Notes: generated by a model from the letters alone, not told the origin. Numbered from the stretch's first letter, positions 41,181-50,966 are shown. The stretch is 64,000 nucleotides of DNA from DASUPK01 sp963804595 (GCA_963804595.1 CAWDQZ010000004.1:1-64000); one strand, 5' to 3'. Numbers and translations: made by a program.

Positions 41181-41429
41181 CTACTCGGTCGCCTCGTAGG
41201 CGACCTGCACGTGGTCGCGCGCCACGGCGATGAACGGCCGGTGCTCTGGAGGCTCGCCGTTGCGGCCGGTGACCGTGGCGTCGACCAGTGCGATGAAACG
41301 CATGCCCTCGCGGTTGAGGAGGTCGGAGAGGCGGCTGTGGAACCCCTCGGCAGGGAGCGTGACGTCGCCGACGATCCGGTACCGCTCCGTCTCGACCGCG
41401 ATGCGCTCCCGCCTGATTTCGGCGTTCAT
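41181..41429 (-). CDS. Small conserved protein, DUF6812-like
   Basis: 82 residues from ATG 41429. Text: RERIAVETERYRIVGDVTLP, SRLSDLLNREGMRFIALVDATV, RPFIAVARDHVQVAYEATE. This beta-rich pattern with EGYxSRLSDyLN-like centre resembles the DUF6812 proteins I recall from Thermoleophilia and Actinobacteria; function unknown. The stop is convergent with yqgE, 6 bases away. The extended start at 41459 is also open. Confidence 0.6.
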   Translation of the reverse strand: MNAEIRRERIAVETERYRIVGDVTLPAEGFHSRLSDLLNREGMRFIALVDATVTGRNGEPPEHRPFIAVARDHVQVAYEATE

Positions 41430-41556
41430 GCAGGAGCTATCGGGCCGATCGATCCGCACCTTGAGCGCGGGCCGTCATCAGTCGAGCAGCCCCGCGGCCC
41501 CCCTGATCGTCAGATAGGCCGCCGCCGCGCCGCAGGCAGACTAGGGTCCAGTGGAG

Positions 41557-42985
41557 ATGGCCGCGCTTGCCGAGGTACCGGTCGCCTCCCTCTCCCCCGA
41601 GCGCTTCGAGTCGCTGCTAGCGGATCGCTGGAAGGAGGTGGACGAGGCGATCGACGAATCGCGGCGGCTGCTCAAGGGCAGGGTCGTCTGGCACGTCAAC
41701 TCGACGGCGCGGGGAGGCGGTGTGGCCGAGCTGCTCCAGTCACTGCTCGCATACGCGCGAGGCGCGGGTGTGGACGTGCGCTGGCTGACGATCTCCGGAA
41801 ACCCCGAGTTCTTCCGCGTGACGAAGCGGATCCACAACCACCTCCACGAGTCCGCCGGAGACGGTGGGCCACTGGGGCCGGATGAGCGCGAGGTGTACGA
41901 GGCCGCCCTGGCCGAGGCGGCAGACGAGCTGGGCCAGCTCGTCCGGCCCGGGGACATCGTCTACATCCACGATCCGCAGCCCGCGGGTCTTGTGCCCCAT
42001 GTGATCTCCCCCGACGTCAAGGTGATCTGGCGCTGCCACGTCGGCGTCGATCGGCCCGGCGAGCTGGCGCGGGGGGCGTGGGACTTCATGCGCCGTTACA
42101 TCAAGGACGCCGACGCTTACGTCTTCTCACGGGAGCAGTTCGTCTGGGAGGGTCTCGACCCGGCGCGGATCTGGATCGTCCCGCCCTCCATCGACGCCTT
42201 CTCGCCGAAGAACCAGGACCTGGATCCGGATGCCGTGCGCTCCATCCTCGCGGTGATCGGCGCCGGGCCGACCGATCACCACAGCAAGGCAATGTTCCGG
42301 CGGTTCGACGGCACCGAGGCCCGCGTTACGCGCCCCGCCGATCTGGTGCAGGATGGACCGGTCCCCGAGGACGTGCCACTCGTGACCCAGGTCTCGCGCT
42401 GGGACCAGCTCAAGGATCCGGTTGGGGTGCAGCGCTGCTTCGCCGAGTACGTCGAGTCCGAGGCCTGTCATCTGCTGCTTGCCGGGCCTTCAGTCGCGGG
42501 GGTGTCCGACGACCCCGAGGGCGCCGAGGTACTCGATGAGGTCACGGCTCACCGCCAGGAGTTGCCATCGGAGAAGCGCGCTCGCGTTCATCTTGCGTCG
42601 CTGCCCACCGACGACATCGAGGAGAACGCCGCGATGGTCAACGCGATCCAGCGGCGCTCGAACGTGGTGCTTCAGAAGAGCCTCGCCGAGGGCTTCGGCC
42701 TGACCGTCGCCGAGGCGATGTGGAAGGCGACGGCCCGTGGTGGCGAGCCGGGTCGGCGGGATCCAGGATCAGATCGAAGATGGTGTCTCGGGCGTCCTCA
42801 TTGATGCCCCCACCGACCTTCAGGCGGTGGCCGAGGCGATCGACGGCTTCATCGCGGACCCGGCCCGCGCAGCCGAAGTCGGAAAGGCCGCCCGCGAGCG
42901 CGTCGTCGAACACTTCCTCGGCACCCGCAGCCTGCTCCAATACATGGACCTGATCGCGAAGCTGCTCGCGTCCGAGGACGCCTAG
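41557..42985 (+). CDS. TreT-like trehalose synthase, GT4 glycosyltransferase (frameshifted)
   Basis: About 475 residues. N-terminal part WHVNSTARGGGVAELLQSLL and DIVYIHDPQPAGLVP are the signatures of glycosyl-transferring trehalose synthase (TreT), which joins glucose to ADP/UDP-glucose. The C-terminal GT4 donor site follows: VTQVSRWDQLKDPVGV and QKSLAEGFGLTVAEAMWK. One indel near 42733 interrupts the frame. After it, VASRVGGIQDQIEDGVSG to LLASEDA completes the domain in another frame. A trehalose product is inferred from the family. Stop overlaps the anti-sigma gene by 4 bases. Confidence 0.85.
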
Positions 42986-43245
42986 CGCTCCCCGCGTCCC
43001 TCGTTCCAGCCGCGGAACGCCGCCAGCAGCTCCTCGCGGGCGTGCGGCTCGATGTCCGCCTCGGTGAGCCGCCCGGTCAACTCGATCGTCTCGCGCATCT
43101 GCTCGACGTAGGTGGTGCAGTGGTCGCAGCCGCTGATGTGCGCTTCGAAGCGGCGCCGATCGCGACGGGAGAGACCGCCCTCGAAATAGGCGGTGACCAG
43201 CTCGACGAGCTCCTGACATGGGATCTCTCCTGTGAAGAGCCTCAC
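42982..43245 (-). CDS. Zinc-binding anti-sigma factor (ZAS type)
   Basis: 87 residues. A zf-HC2 motif H-x3-C-x2-C (EAHISGCDHC, about residues 35-44) with an upstream Cys (PCQELVELV) marks the ZAS anti-sigma fold that holds an ECF sigma until the zinc site is oxidised or altered. No membrane helix, so a soluble sensor. It overlaps the sigma gene (43242-43245), so both are made together. Confidence 0.85.
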   Translation of the reverse strand: MRLFTGEIPCQELVELVTAYFEGGLSRRDRRRFEAHISGCDHCTTYVEQMRETIELTGRLTEADIEPHAREELLAAFRGWNEGRGER

Positions 43246-43880
43246 GACGCCACCCCCCCGATCTCGGGGTCCATATACCGCTCGAGCGCGGCGCGCACCT
43301 TGGAGCGGGCACGATGCAGAAGGACCCGCTGGTTTCCGTCGGTGATGCCGAGGACGTCCGAGACCTCCATCGGCGTCCAGCCGTCGACGTCTCGGAGCAG
43401 AATCACGTCGCGCTGGGCCTCCGGGAGGTCGTCGATCGCCATCTCGATCACGCCGAGGGTCTCCCTCTCGAGCAGTCGCTCCTCCGGCCAGGCGACGGGT
43501 GGGGCGGCCCAGGCTCCGGGATGTGGAGAGTCAGGGCCGAGGAAGCGGTCCGGGTCGACGGACGGCTCGTCGCCCTCCAGATCGGCGCCGGCAAGCGCCG
43601 AGAACGGGACCATCCGCCCGTCGCGCTGCCCGCGGGTCTTGGCACGGTTGGTGAGAATCCGGAAGAGCCACGTCTTCAGGCTCGAGCGCTCCTCGAAGCG
43701 GTCGATCCCGTTGAGCACCGCGAGCCACGTCTCCTGGACGACCTCCTCGGCGGTCGCACGGTCCCGAACGTACATCTGGGCGACCCGGAGCATCATCGCT
43801 CCGTAGCGGTCGATGAGTTCCGCAAAGGCCATCTCGTCGCCCTCGCGAAGTCGCTGAACCAGCTCATGGTCTTCGGTCAT
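43242..43880 (-). CDS. ECF-type RNA polymerase sigma factor
   Basis: 212 residues. Region 2: FAELIDRYGAMMLRVAQMYV, EEVVQETWLAVLNGIDRFEE and SLKTWLFRILTNRAKT (-10 recognition). Region 4: AIDDLPEAQRDVILLRDVDGWTPMEVSDVLGITDGNQRVLLHRARSKV (helix-turn-helix for -35 recognition). A 50-residue linker separates them. Coupled with the zinc anti-sigma factor downstream; targets unknown. The pattern is of the SigR/RpoE-like group with a ZAS partner. Confidence 0.9.
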   Translation of the reverse strand: MTEDHELVQRLREGDEMAFAELIDRYGAMMLRVAQMYVRDRATAEEVVQETWLAVLNGIDRFEERSSLKTWLFRILTNRAKTRGQRDGRMVPFSALAGADLEGDEPSVDPDRFLGPDSPHPGAWAAPPVAWPEERLLERETLGVIEMAIDDLPEAQRDVILLRDVDGWTPMEVSDVLGITDGNQRVLLHRARSKVRAALERYMDPEIGGVAS

Positions 43881-43982
43881 CCGGCTGCCCGTACGGTTAC
43901 AGCCGGCCGCCGTTCATGCTCACTCGCGGGATGGGGCCGCTCGGCTTAGTTGAGCTTCAGCCCGGGGCGGGACCCTGGCCCG

Positions 43983-44756
43983 ATGGTTGCTGATCCTGAG
44001 GGTGGTCGGCTGCGCGCGGCGATCCTGCTCGCCTCGATTGCCGGCCTCCTCGTGCTCGGGGTCAAGACCGTCGGCGGAACGCAGGGCGCATCCGCCAGCC
44101 GCCGCGCCGCCGCGCGGGACCGGTCCCCCGGCAAGGTCGTCGCGATCGCCGCCCGCCGGGCGCTTCCGCTCAGCGTGCGCCGTCAGATCTCGGCGTCCAG
44201 CCCGCCGGGGGTCGCGACCGTGAGGACCTCTCGCGCCACCTATCTGCTCGGCGGCAGCCGGCCTGGCGCGAGGGGAGCCGCAGTTCCCGTCGCCTCCGTC
44301 CTCCGAACCACCGGCCACGGCCCGGCTGAGCGAGTCGCGAAGCTCCCAGTCGCGGTGACCGGCGCCGCGGGCGCGGTTGTCGGCGACAAGGTGTTCGCCC
44401 TCGGCGGAATGCTCGCCGGAGACAGGCCGAGCGACCTGATCCAGGAGTACGACGTCGCCACCGAGCGCTCGGTGATCGCCGCGAAGCTGCCTGCACCCGT
44501 GACGGATAGCGCGGCCCTCACTCTGAACGGCTTCGTCTACCTGGTCGGCGGCCTCGTTGGCGGGGCGCCCTCTCGAGCAATCGTCCGCTTCGATCCGCTG
44601 CGCGGGACCGCGGCGGTGGCAGGCCGGTTACCCGTTCCCGCGAGCGGGGGCGTAGCGGCCGCCTCCCGCCGGCACCGCGGCTATCTAGTCGGCGCGGACG
44701 TCCCGGGGACTTCGCCACTCGACTTCGAGATCACCGTCGGGCGGCACGGGCACTGA
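43983..44756 (+). CDS. Membrane-anchored kelch-like protein
   Basis: 257 residues from ATG 43983. One N-terminal helix (AAILLASIAGLLVLGVKTV) is followed by kelch-type blades: RATYLLGGSRPG, DKVFALGGMLAGDRPSDLIQEYD and GFVYLVGGLVGGAPSRAIVRFD. Fewer blades than a closed propeller are visible, so it may be a partial propeller or one that pairs. Exposed outside the cell by its topology. It is convergent with the TetR gene 4 bases away. Confidence 0.72.
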   Translation: MVADPEGGRLRAAILLASIAGLLVLGVKTVGGTQGASASRRAAARDRSPGKVVAIAARRALPLSVRRQISASSPPGVATVRTSRATYLLGGSRPGARGAAVPVASVLRTTGHGPAERVAKLPVAVTGAAGAVVGDKVFALGGMLAGDRPSDLIQEYDVATERSVIAAKLPAPVTDSAALTLNGFVYLVGGLVGGAPSRAIVRFDPLRGTAAVAGRLPVPASGGVAAASRRHRGYLVGADVPGTSPLDFEITVGRHGH

Positions 44757-44759
44757 AGC

Positions 44760-45386
44760 TCAGGCGCTGACCCGGCTCGCGCCGGCGGCGTTGACGGCCG
44801 CATCGACGGTCGAGGCGAGCGCGGGGGCGATCACGGCCACCACCCGCTCGCGGTCGATGCCGTCCGCCAGCGCGCTCTCGACGACGGTCTCCACGTAGGC
44901 GAGGAACCCGTCCAGCGCGGTGTGCACGATCGGTGGCGGCTTGGCGTTGCCGAGCTGGTTCAGGGCGATGTTCGAGATCACCCGCTCCCGATATCCCGAC
45001 GCGATCTCCGTCAGCCGGGGATCGACCAGGCCGCGGCTCTGCCGGTAGAGCATCCACGCGTCGGTGGGCTCGGCCGCGTGGTCCATCATCCGATTGAGGT
45101 TCGAGACGAGCCGTTCCGGGAGCGGAATCTCCGGGTCGGTGACCCAGTCGCTGGAGAGCAGCTCACCGGCGCGATGGACCGCGGCCTCGACGAGCTCCTG
45201 GGGCCCACCGGGGAAGTAGTGGTAGACGAGGTTCCGCGTCACCCCGGCCTGCTTCGCGACGGCCTCGAAGGTGAGTCGGTCGTGGCCGTCCCGGGCAGCG
45301 ACCGCCAGCGCTGAGTCGATCAGCTGTTCGCGACGCTGAGCGGGAGGCAGCCTCCGCGGTGCCGAACCTGACTCCACGGGACCCAC
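44760..45386 (-). CDS. TetR-family transcriptional regulator
   Basis: 208 residues from GTG. N-terminal helix-turn-helix: REQLIDSALAVAARDGHDRLTFEAVAKQAGVTRNLVYHYF, with the family's YHYF recognition end. The C-terminal all-helical ligand domain is divergent. The neighbouring MMPL exporter, beyond one tRNA gene and on the same strand, is a likely target by position only; no palindromic operator was recognised upstream. Confidence 0.87.
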   Translation of the reverse strand: MGPVESGSAPRRLPPAQRREQLIDSALAVAARDGHDRLTFEAVAKQAGVTRNLVYHYFPGGPQELVEAAVHRAGELLSSDWVTDPEIPLPERLVSNLNRMMDHAAEPTDAWMLYRQSRGLVDPRLTEIASGYRERVISNIALNQLGNAKPPPIVHTALDGFLAYVETVVESALADGIDRERVVAVIAPALASTVDAAVNAAGASRVSA

Positions 45387-45458
45387 GTTACAGCGTATTT
45401 ACGATGTGCCCAAGTTGTGCAATTTGTGCAATAAGTCGCGAGTGCGCGCTGCGCGAGA

Positions 45459-45530
45459 TGGGCGCGGTTGGGATCGAACCAACGACCTCTCCCGTGTGAG
45501 GGGAGCGCTCTCCCGCTGAGCTACGCGCCC
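45459..45530 (-). tRNA. tRNA-Val (anticodon CAC)
   Basis: 72 bases including the discriminator A. Acceptor GGGCGCG/CGCGCCC, anticodon stem CTCCC/GGGAG with loop CTCACAC giving CAC, and TTCGATC T loop. CCA not encoded. Confidence 0.95.
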
Positions 45531-45557
45531 GGGCGGCCGATGATACGCGCGGTCGGC

Positions 45558-47893
45558 TCAGGCGGTCGCCCGTGCGGTCGGCGTCTCGGCCTCCATCTCG
45601 GGATCGCCCTCGACCTTCAGGTCGGGCAGCGCGCGGTCGAGCCAGCGGGGCATGTACCAGTTCCGCTCCCCGGTCAGCTCCAGGATCCCCGGCATGATCA
45701 GGAGGACGACGAGGGCGTCGATCGCCACCGACACGGCCAGGCCGATCCCGAACTGCTTGACGACCGGGTCGCCGTTGAGCACGAAGCTGAAGAAGACGGC
45801 GAACATGATCGTCGCGGCGGCGGCGATCACGCGCCCGGCGTTCACCAGCCCCGCTCTCACCGCCTCGCTGTTGTCCGCGCCGCCCTGATGCCGTTCGGTG
45901 ACGCGTGAGACGAGGAACACCTGATAGTCCATCGAGAGGCCGAAGAGGATCGCGAACATCATCAGCGGGACGTAGCTGACCACCGGCATCTCGTGGTCCA
46001 CGCCGATCAATGACAGCGCGAACCCCTTCTCGAAGACCGCGGTCAGAACCCCGTATGAGGCCGCGACGGCCAGCAGGTTGATCAGCGCGGAGATGAGCGG
46101 CACGAGCACCGTGCGGAAGGCCAGCGTCAGCAGGAGGAAGCTGAGCACCACGACGATCCCGATCACCAGGAAGAGCTTGTCGCTGATCTTCGTTGCCAGA
46201 TCGATGTAGCTGGCGGTGGTTCCGCCGACGTATGCCGTCAGCCCGGTTCCCTGGGTCGCATCCGGGATGGTCTTGTCCCGCAGGTGGTTGATCAGGTCCT
46301 GCGTCGCGTAGGCCGAGGGCGAGGTCTTCGGGAGTGGCCGAGAAGACGGCGGCGTTTCCGCTCTTGTCGGTCGCGGCGGGAGTTACCGACTGGACGTTGT
46401 TCTCCTTGGAGATCTCCTGCTGGAGGTTGACCAGGCGCGGGTCGCCCGCCGGCGTCTCCGCGATCTGCAGCTGCTGGCCCAGTTGCTGTTCCTGAGCCTG
46501 CTGCTGCGGGGTCGGGGTTCCGCCTTCCGCCGCCACCTGCTGCTGCAGAGCCGCCTGCTGCTGTTGGATGCTGGCGACCTGGCTGGGATCGGAGGCGAAC
46601 GGCTTGCCGTCGTTCTTGACCGCGATCAACAGCGGCCCGTTGGTGCCCGCGCCGAAGCCCTTGGTGAGAGCGTCGTAGGCCTGGCGGTCGGTGGTGTCCT
46701 TCGGCAGCTGGCCGTAATCCTCGGCGCCCAGGCGCAGGTCGAGTGCTGGAAGCGCGATCAGGCCCAGAAAGACGATGCCCACCAGCGCGGCGATCAGGGG
46801 GTGATTCCGGATCCCGCCGGCCCACTTGAACCAGCCACCCGGGTGATCCGCGTCGCGCTTGCGCTCGCCGAAGCGGAACGGCAGCTTGAGGATCCGCCTC
46901 CCGATCAGCGCGAGGACCGCGGGCAGGAAGGTGATCGCGGCGAGGACCGCCGTGGCGACCACCATCGCCGTGGTGTAGCCCAGCGAGCGGATCAGGGGGA
47001 TGCCGCTGAAGTAGAGGCAGAGCAGGGCGATGATCACGGTGCATCCCGCGAAGACCACGGCCGACCCCGAGGTGCCGACGAGCCCGAGCGATCGATTCGT
47101 CGGGCTCAACCCCCTGCTCCAGGAAGCGCAGGTGCCTGCTGATGATGAACAGGGAGTAATCCGTCCCCACCGCGAGCCCGAGCATGATCGCCAGGGTCGG
47201 TGCGATGGACGGAACGTCGATCACATGTCCCGCCAGCCCGACGATGGCCAGACCACACGCCAGGGCGACGATCGCCGTGGTCACCGGCAGCGGCGCGGCG
47301 ACGAAGGTGCGGAAGGCGAAGAGCAGGATGATCAGGGCGGCGAGCACGCCGATGATCACGCTGAGGCCGGTGCTGGGACTGGAGAGCTGCTGGCCGAGGT
47401 AGCCGCCGGCCGAGACCTTGATCCCTGCATCGCGGGCCGGCTGTGCCGCGTCGAGGACGCTGTTCCCCTCGTCGTCGTCGAGGTCGCCCGAGGAGACCTT
47501 CAGGGCCACCGCGATGTAGGCGATCGTCCCGTCCTTGGTGATGTTCGCGGCCCCCTGCTCGCTGAATGGGCTGACCACCGACTGGACGTACTGGTTGCTC
47601 GACAGGGACTTCACGGTCGAGTCGACGGCCTGCTTGTTCTGTCCCTCGGCGAGGGAGGTGCTCGACTCGAGGACGATCGGGACGCTGCCGTTGGCTTGCT
47701 CCGGCAGGTACTTGTCGAGCAGATCGGTGGCGGACTGGGAGCCCGTTCCGGGCAGCGTCACGTTGTCGTTCTCCGGGCGGCCGGCGGAATTCGCGATCAC
47801 CACAAGCCCGATCGCGAGCACCACCCACGCAGCGACCACCCATGGGGCTCTGCGAGCAGCGAACGCTCCGACCTTGTGCATAGCGGCACTCAT
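45558..47893 (-). CDS. MMPL-family RND transporter (frameshifted)
   Basis: About 778 residues, two MMPL halves. First half: N-terminal helix (WVVAAWVVLAIGLVVIANSAG), a large outer loop, then helices with LGLAVGTDYSLFIISRHL, the MMPL Asp-Tyr signature. Second half: a Gln-rich outer loop (QQQQAALQQQ) and FGLSMDYQVFLVSRVTERH. Frame changes occur near 47100 (EQGVEPDESI/ATNRSLGLV region) and near 46325. Pieces join to a full-length protein. These exporters use the proton gradient to move lipids or drugs across the membrane. Ends just before tRNA-Val. Divergent from pdxH with 95 bases between. Confidence 0.87.
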
Positions 47894-47988
47894 TGCGCAC
47901 CTTCTCCCTCGATTGCGATCCTTGCGTACAGGGACGCGCCGACCGGCACGCCCGGCATCCTCTCAGGTTCATTGCACCGAAATTCCCG

Positions 47989-48606
47989 ATGAGCCCACGT
48001 CGCCCGGACAGCCCGCCGCTCGAGCCCGGGCTGGTGGCATCCGATCCGATTGCGCAGTTCGAGTCTTGGTTCGCGGAGGCCGAGCGGGTCGTGCCGCTGG
48101 CAGAGGCGATGGCCCTTGCCACCGTCGATGCCGATGGGGCCCCGAACGCGCGCATGGTGCTGCTCAAAGGCTTCGGGCCCGACGGCTTCCGCTTCTTCAC
48201 CAACTACGAGAGCGTGAAGGGCGAGGAGCTGGCGGCGAACCGCCGAGCGGCTCTGGTGATCTACTGGCGCGAGCTCGACCGTCAGGTCCGGATCAGGGGA
48301 GAGGTCGAGCGGCTTCCGGCCGGCGATTCGGACGCCTACTTCGCCAGCAGGCCGCGCGACAGCCAGATCGCCGCCGCGATCTCGCCGCAGAGCCGGCCGA
48401 TCGAGCGGGAGGAGCTCGATCGCCGCTATCTGGAGCTCGCGGCGGACCTCGGCGAGTCGGATCCGCAAAGGCCCGAGCACTGGGGCGGCTACCTGCTGCG
48501 TCCGGAAGCGATCGAGTTCTGGCAGGGGAGAGAGAGCCGCATGCATGACCGCCTCGTCTACCAGCGCGGGTCGGTCGGCTGGGAGGTTCAACGCCTGGCC
48601 CCGTAG
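47989..48606 (+). CDS. pdxH: Pyridoxamine 5'-phosphate oxidase
   Basis: 205 residues from ATG 47989. Oxidises pyridoxine or pyridoxamine phosphate to pyridoxal phosphate with FMN. Signatures: ALATVDADGAPNARMVLLKGF, RFFTNYESVKGEELAANRRA, YFASRPRDSQIAA and the C-terminal HDRLVYQRGSVGWEVQRLAP, the PNPOx dimerisation end. Full length. The long upstream extension to 47893 is spurious. Confidence 0.94.
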   Translation: MSPRRPDSPPLEPGLVASDPIAQFESWFAEAERVVPLAEAMALATVDADGAPNARMVLLKGFGPDGFRFFTNYESVKGEELAANRRAALVIYWRELDRQVRIRGEVERLPAGDSDAYFASRPRDSQIAAAISPQSRPIEREELDRRYLELAADLGESDPQRPEHWGGYLLRPEAIEFWQGRESRMHDRLVYQRGSVGWEVQRLAP

Positions 48607-48619
48607 CGTGTCGGCATAC

Positions 48620-48662
48620 CCATATCGCATATGGTTTCAACACGGTACCATATTGCATATGG
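48620..48662. promoter_or_regulatory. Pair of 15-bp palindromic operators at a TetR gene start
   Basis: CCATATCGCATATGG (48620-48634) and CCATATTGCATATGG (48648-48662) differ at one base and are each perfect 6-bp palindromes with a 3-base centre, 28 bases centre to centre. The second covers the ATG (48659-48661). The AT-rich text stands out in GC-rich DNA. Position and symmetry suggest self-repression by the TetR protein encoded directly after. Confidence 0.7.
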
Positions 48663-49342
48663 ATTCGTCGAAACGGCAGGAGCTCATCGATCAAGCGTTG
48701 GTCGGGTATGCGGCGGGGGACGCCCGCCCCGCGCGATTGCCGGCTCCGCCGACCCAGACCCGTGGATTCGAGAAGCGAGACCGAATCTACGAGGCCGCGA
48801 TCGCACGATTTCAATCCGATGGAGTCGCCGGTACGAAGGTCGACGACGTGATCGCGGACGCCGACGTCAGCTGGGCGACGTTCTTCCGCTACTTCCCCCG
48901 GAAGGACGACGTTCTGATCGAGGCCGCTGCGCGTCACTTTCGCGATCATGTGCGGCCGTCAGTCGCGGCCTCGCTGGCGGACCGGCGGCTGAAGATCAGC
49001 ACCGTAATCCAGCGCCTGCTGGTCAGTCTCCTCCGGCCGGCTGATCTCCCGCCCTCACTTCACGGGGCCGCGTTGCTCGAGATCTTCGCCAACCCGGACA
49101 GGTTCGCCGCCCTGGTCGGTGAGGGGACTGCGCCGCCCGCCACCGTCCTGCTCGAGGAGGTGATCGCCGAGGGTCAGAGGCGCGACGAGATTCGCCGCGA
49201 TCTCGACACGGCGGTCGCCGCCTTAACCGTCATCGCCGGAATTGCCCTGATCGGAGCACAGGCAGTCGCCGTCGGCGTCGACCCCAGCGAGCCGGTGGCG
49301 GCTTCGTTCGAGATCAGCTGGCGAGGCATCGCGGCTGACTAG
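48659..49342 (+). CDS. TetR-family regulator, probably autoregulated
   Basis: 227 residues from ATG 48659. After a 40-residue lead (KRQELIDQALVGYAAGDARP), the helix-turn-helix follows: RDRIYEAAIARFQSDGVAGTKVDDVIADADVSWATFFRYF. The extra N-terminal arm is unusual for TetR proteins and might contact DNA. Two near-identical 15-bp palindromes overlap its start codon, so the mRNA would be leaderless or nearly so if the start is correct. The stop shares a CTAG with the convergent sigma gene. Confidence 0.85.
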   Translation: MDSSKRQELIDQALVGYAAGDARPARLPAPPTQTRGFEKRDRIYEAAIARFQSDGVAGTKVDDVIADADVSWATFFRYFPRKDDVLIEAAARHFRDHVRPSVAASLADRRLKISTVIQRLLVSLLRPADLPPSLHGAALLEIFANPDRFAALVGEGTAPPATVLLEEVIAEGQRRDEIRRDLDTAVAALTVIAGIALIGAQAVAVGVDPSEPVAASFEISWRGIAAD

Positions 49343-50577
49343 TCCAGCTCGGCGAGCCGCCGCTCGATGAACCGGCGCTCGACCGGATTCGTCGTGAGCT
49401 CCAGCGCCTGCGTATACGCGTTGCGCGCCTCGTCGGTGCGCCCGGCCCGGCGAAGCAGATCGGCCCGAGCGGACCAGAAGGGCTGGTAGCCCGAGAGTGG
49501 CTCGGCCAGCTCGGGATCCTCCATGAGCTCGAGGCCTCGCTCCGGCCCCTCCGCCATCGCCACCGCGGCCGCCCGGTTGAGCTCGATCACCGGCGAGGGC
49601 TGCGCGCGAACGAGCAGCTCGTAGAGCGTTGCGATTCGCCGCCAGTCGGTCTCCGGCGCGCTGACCGCCCGAGCGTGCTCGGCCGCGACGGCCGCCTGGA
49701 GGGCATAGGGCCCGGGCGGGCCGAGGCGGGTCGCGCGCTCCAGCACCCCGAGGCCTGTCTCGATCTCTCGTCTGTCCCAGAGCGAGCGATCCTGCTCCTC
49801 GAGCAGGACCAGGTTGCCGGCCGCGTCCACTCGCGCCTCGCCGCGGGAGTCCTGGAGCAGCATCAGCGCGAGCAGGCCGAGCGCCTCGGGCTCGTCCGGC
49901 ATCAGGCGGGCGAGGGTGCCCGCCAGGCGAATCGCCTCACCGGCGAGCTCGCGCCGGACCAGCGCCTCGTCGGAGGTGGCCAGGTAACCCTCGTTGAAGA
50001 TCAGATAGAGCGAGGCGAGAACGGACTGCAGCCGGTCCGGCAGGTCAGGGTCGGCCGGCACCTCGTAGGGGATCTTGGCCGCCTTGATCTTGCGCTTGGC
50101 ACGGACCAGGCGCTGGGCCATCGTCGGCTCGCTGACCAGGAACGCCCGGGCGATCTCGGGCGTCGCGAGGCCGCCAAGCGTCCGCAGGGTGAGCGCGACC
50201 CGTGCCTCCGGCGCGAGCGCCGGGTGACAGCAGGTGAAGATCAGCCGCAGGCGGTCGTCGGGGATCACAGGTGCCTCATCTGGCTCGTCGTCCTCGATCG
50301 GCGGGGGCTCGAGCGACTGCAGCTTCTCCAGCTTCTCGGCGCCGCGGCGCTCGCGCCGCAGCCGGTCGATCGCCTTGTTGCGAGCGGTCGTGGTTATCCA
50401 CGCCCCGGGGTTGTCCGGGATGCCGCGGTCGGGCCAGACCTCGAGGGCGACGATGAATGCCTCCTGGACCGCGTCCTCGGCGAGGTTGAAGTCGCCGAGT
50501 ACGCGGATCAGGGAGGCCGTCGCCCGTCCCGACTCGTGCCGGAAGAGGCGATCGACCAGCTCCGGCGATGCCTCCAG
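49339..50577 (-). CDS. ECF42-type RNA polymerase sigma factor with C-terminal TPR-like domain
   Basis: About 412 residues. Sigma region 2: DRLFRHESGRATASLIRVLG, AEDAVQEAFIVALEVW, NPGAWITTTARNKAIDRLRR. Region 4 spans FTCCHPALAPEARVALTLRTLGGL to PEIARAFLVSEPTMAQRLVRAKRKI. Then comes the long helical DUF6596/TPR-like domain seen in ECF42. The only ATG/GTG/TTG in frame upstream of the body is GTG 50268, which would delete region 2. I place the start at CTG 50577, 2 bases after the stop of the DGPF gene; a frameshift near the 5' end is the alternative. It is coupled to the YCII gene, the known partner of this class. Confidence 0.82.
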   Translation of the reverse strand: MEASPELVDRLFRHESGRATASLIRVLGDFNLAEDAVQEAFIVALEVWPDRGIPDNPGAWITTTARNKAIDRLRRERRGAEKLEKLQSLEPPPIEDDEPDEAPVIPDDRLRLIFTCCHPALAPEARVALTLRTLGGLATPEIARAFLVSEPTMAQRLVRAKRKIKAAKIPYEVPADPDLPDRLQSVLASLYLIFNEGYLATSDEALVRRELAGEAIRLAGTLARLMPDEPEALGLLALMLLQDSRGEARVDAAGNLVLLEEQDRSLWDRREIETGLGVLERATRLGPPGPYALQAAVAAEHARAVSAPETDWRRIATLYELLVRAQPSPVIELNRAAAVAMAEGPERGLELMEDPELAEPLSGYQPFWSARADLLRRAGRTDEARNAYTQALELTTNPVERRFIERRLAELD

Positions 50578-50579
50578 CT

Positions 50580-50966
50580 CTACTGGGCGGTCGCTTCCTC
50601 GACGAGGTTCCCGGCCTCGTCGAAGACCATCACCGGCCGGATCTCGATCGATCCGAACTGGGCACCCGGGATCTTGCCGGCCCAGTCGATGGCGTCATCG
50701 AGGTCCTTGCAGTCGAGCACGTAGAAGCCGCCCAGCTGCTCCTTGGTCTCGGCGAAGGGCCCGTCGGTCACGGAGCGCTCGCCGTCACGGACGCGGACGG
50801 TCGTCGCGGTCTGGGTCGGGTAGAGGCCCTCGCCGGCGACCAGCACTCCCTTGTCCTGCATCTCCTGGGTGAGGGCGCCGTATGCCTGCGCCATCGCGTC
50901 GCGGTCCTCTTCGCTCGCCGCCTCGCGGCCGGCCTCGTCCCCGTAGATCGTGAATGCGTACTTCAT
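50580..50966 (-). CDS. YCII/DGPF-domain protein, ECF42 partner
   Basis: 128 residues. Starts MKYAFTIYGDE and contains VRDGERSVTDGPFAETKEQLGGFYVLDC with the DGPF motif that names the family, then DDAIDWAGKIPGAQFGSIEIRPV. Proteins of this kind are almost always encoded beside ECF42 sigma factors and are thought to be part of their control circuit. Transcribed first, with the sigma gene starting within 3 bases of its stop. Confidence 0.9.
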   Translation of the reverse strand: MKYAFTIYGDEAGREAASEEDRDAMAQAYGALTQEMQDKGVLVAGEGLYPTQTATTVRVRDGERSVTDGPFAETKEQLGGFYVLDCKDLDDAIDWAGKIPGAQFGSIEIRPVMVFDEAGNLVEEATAQ

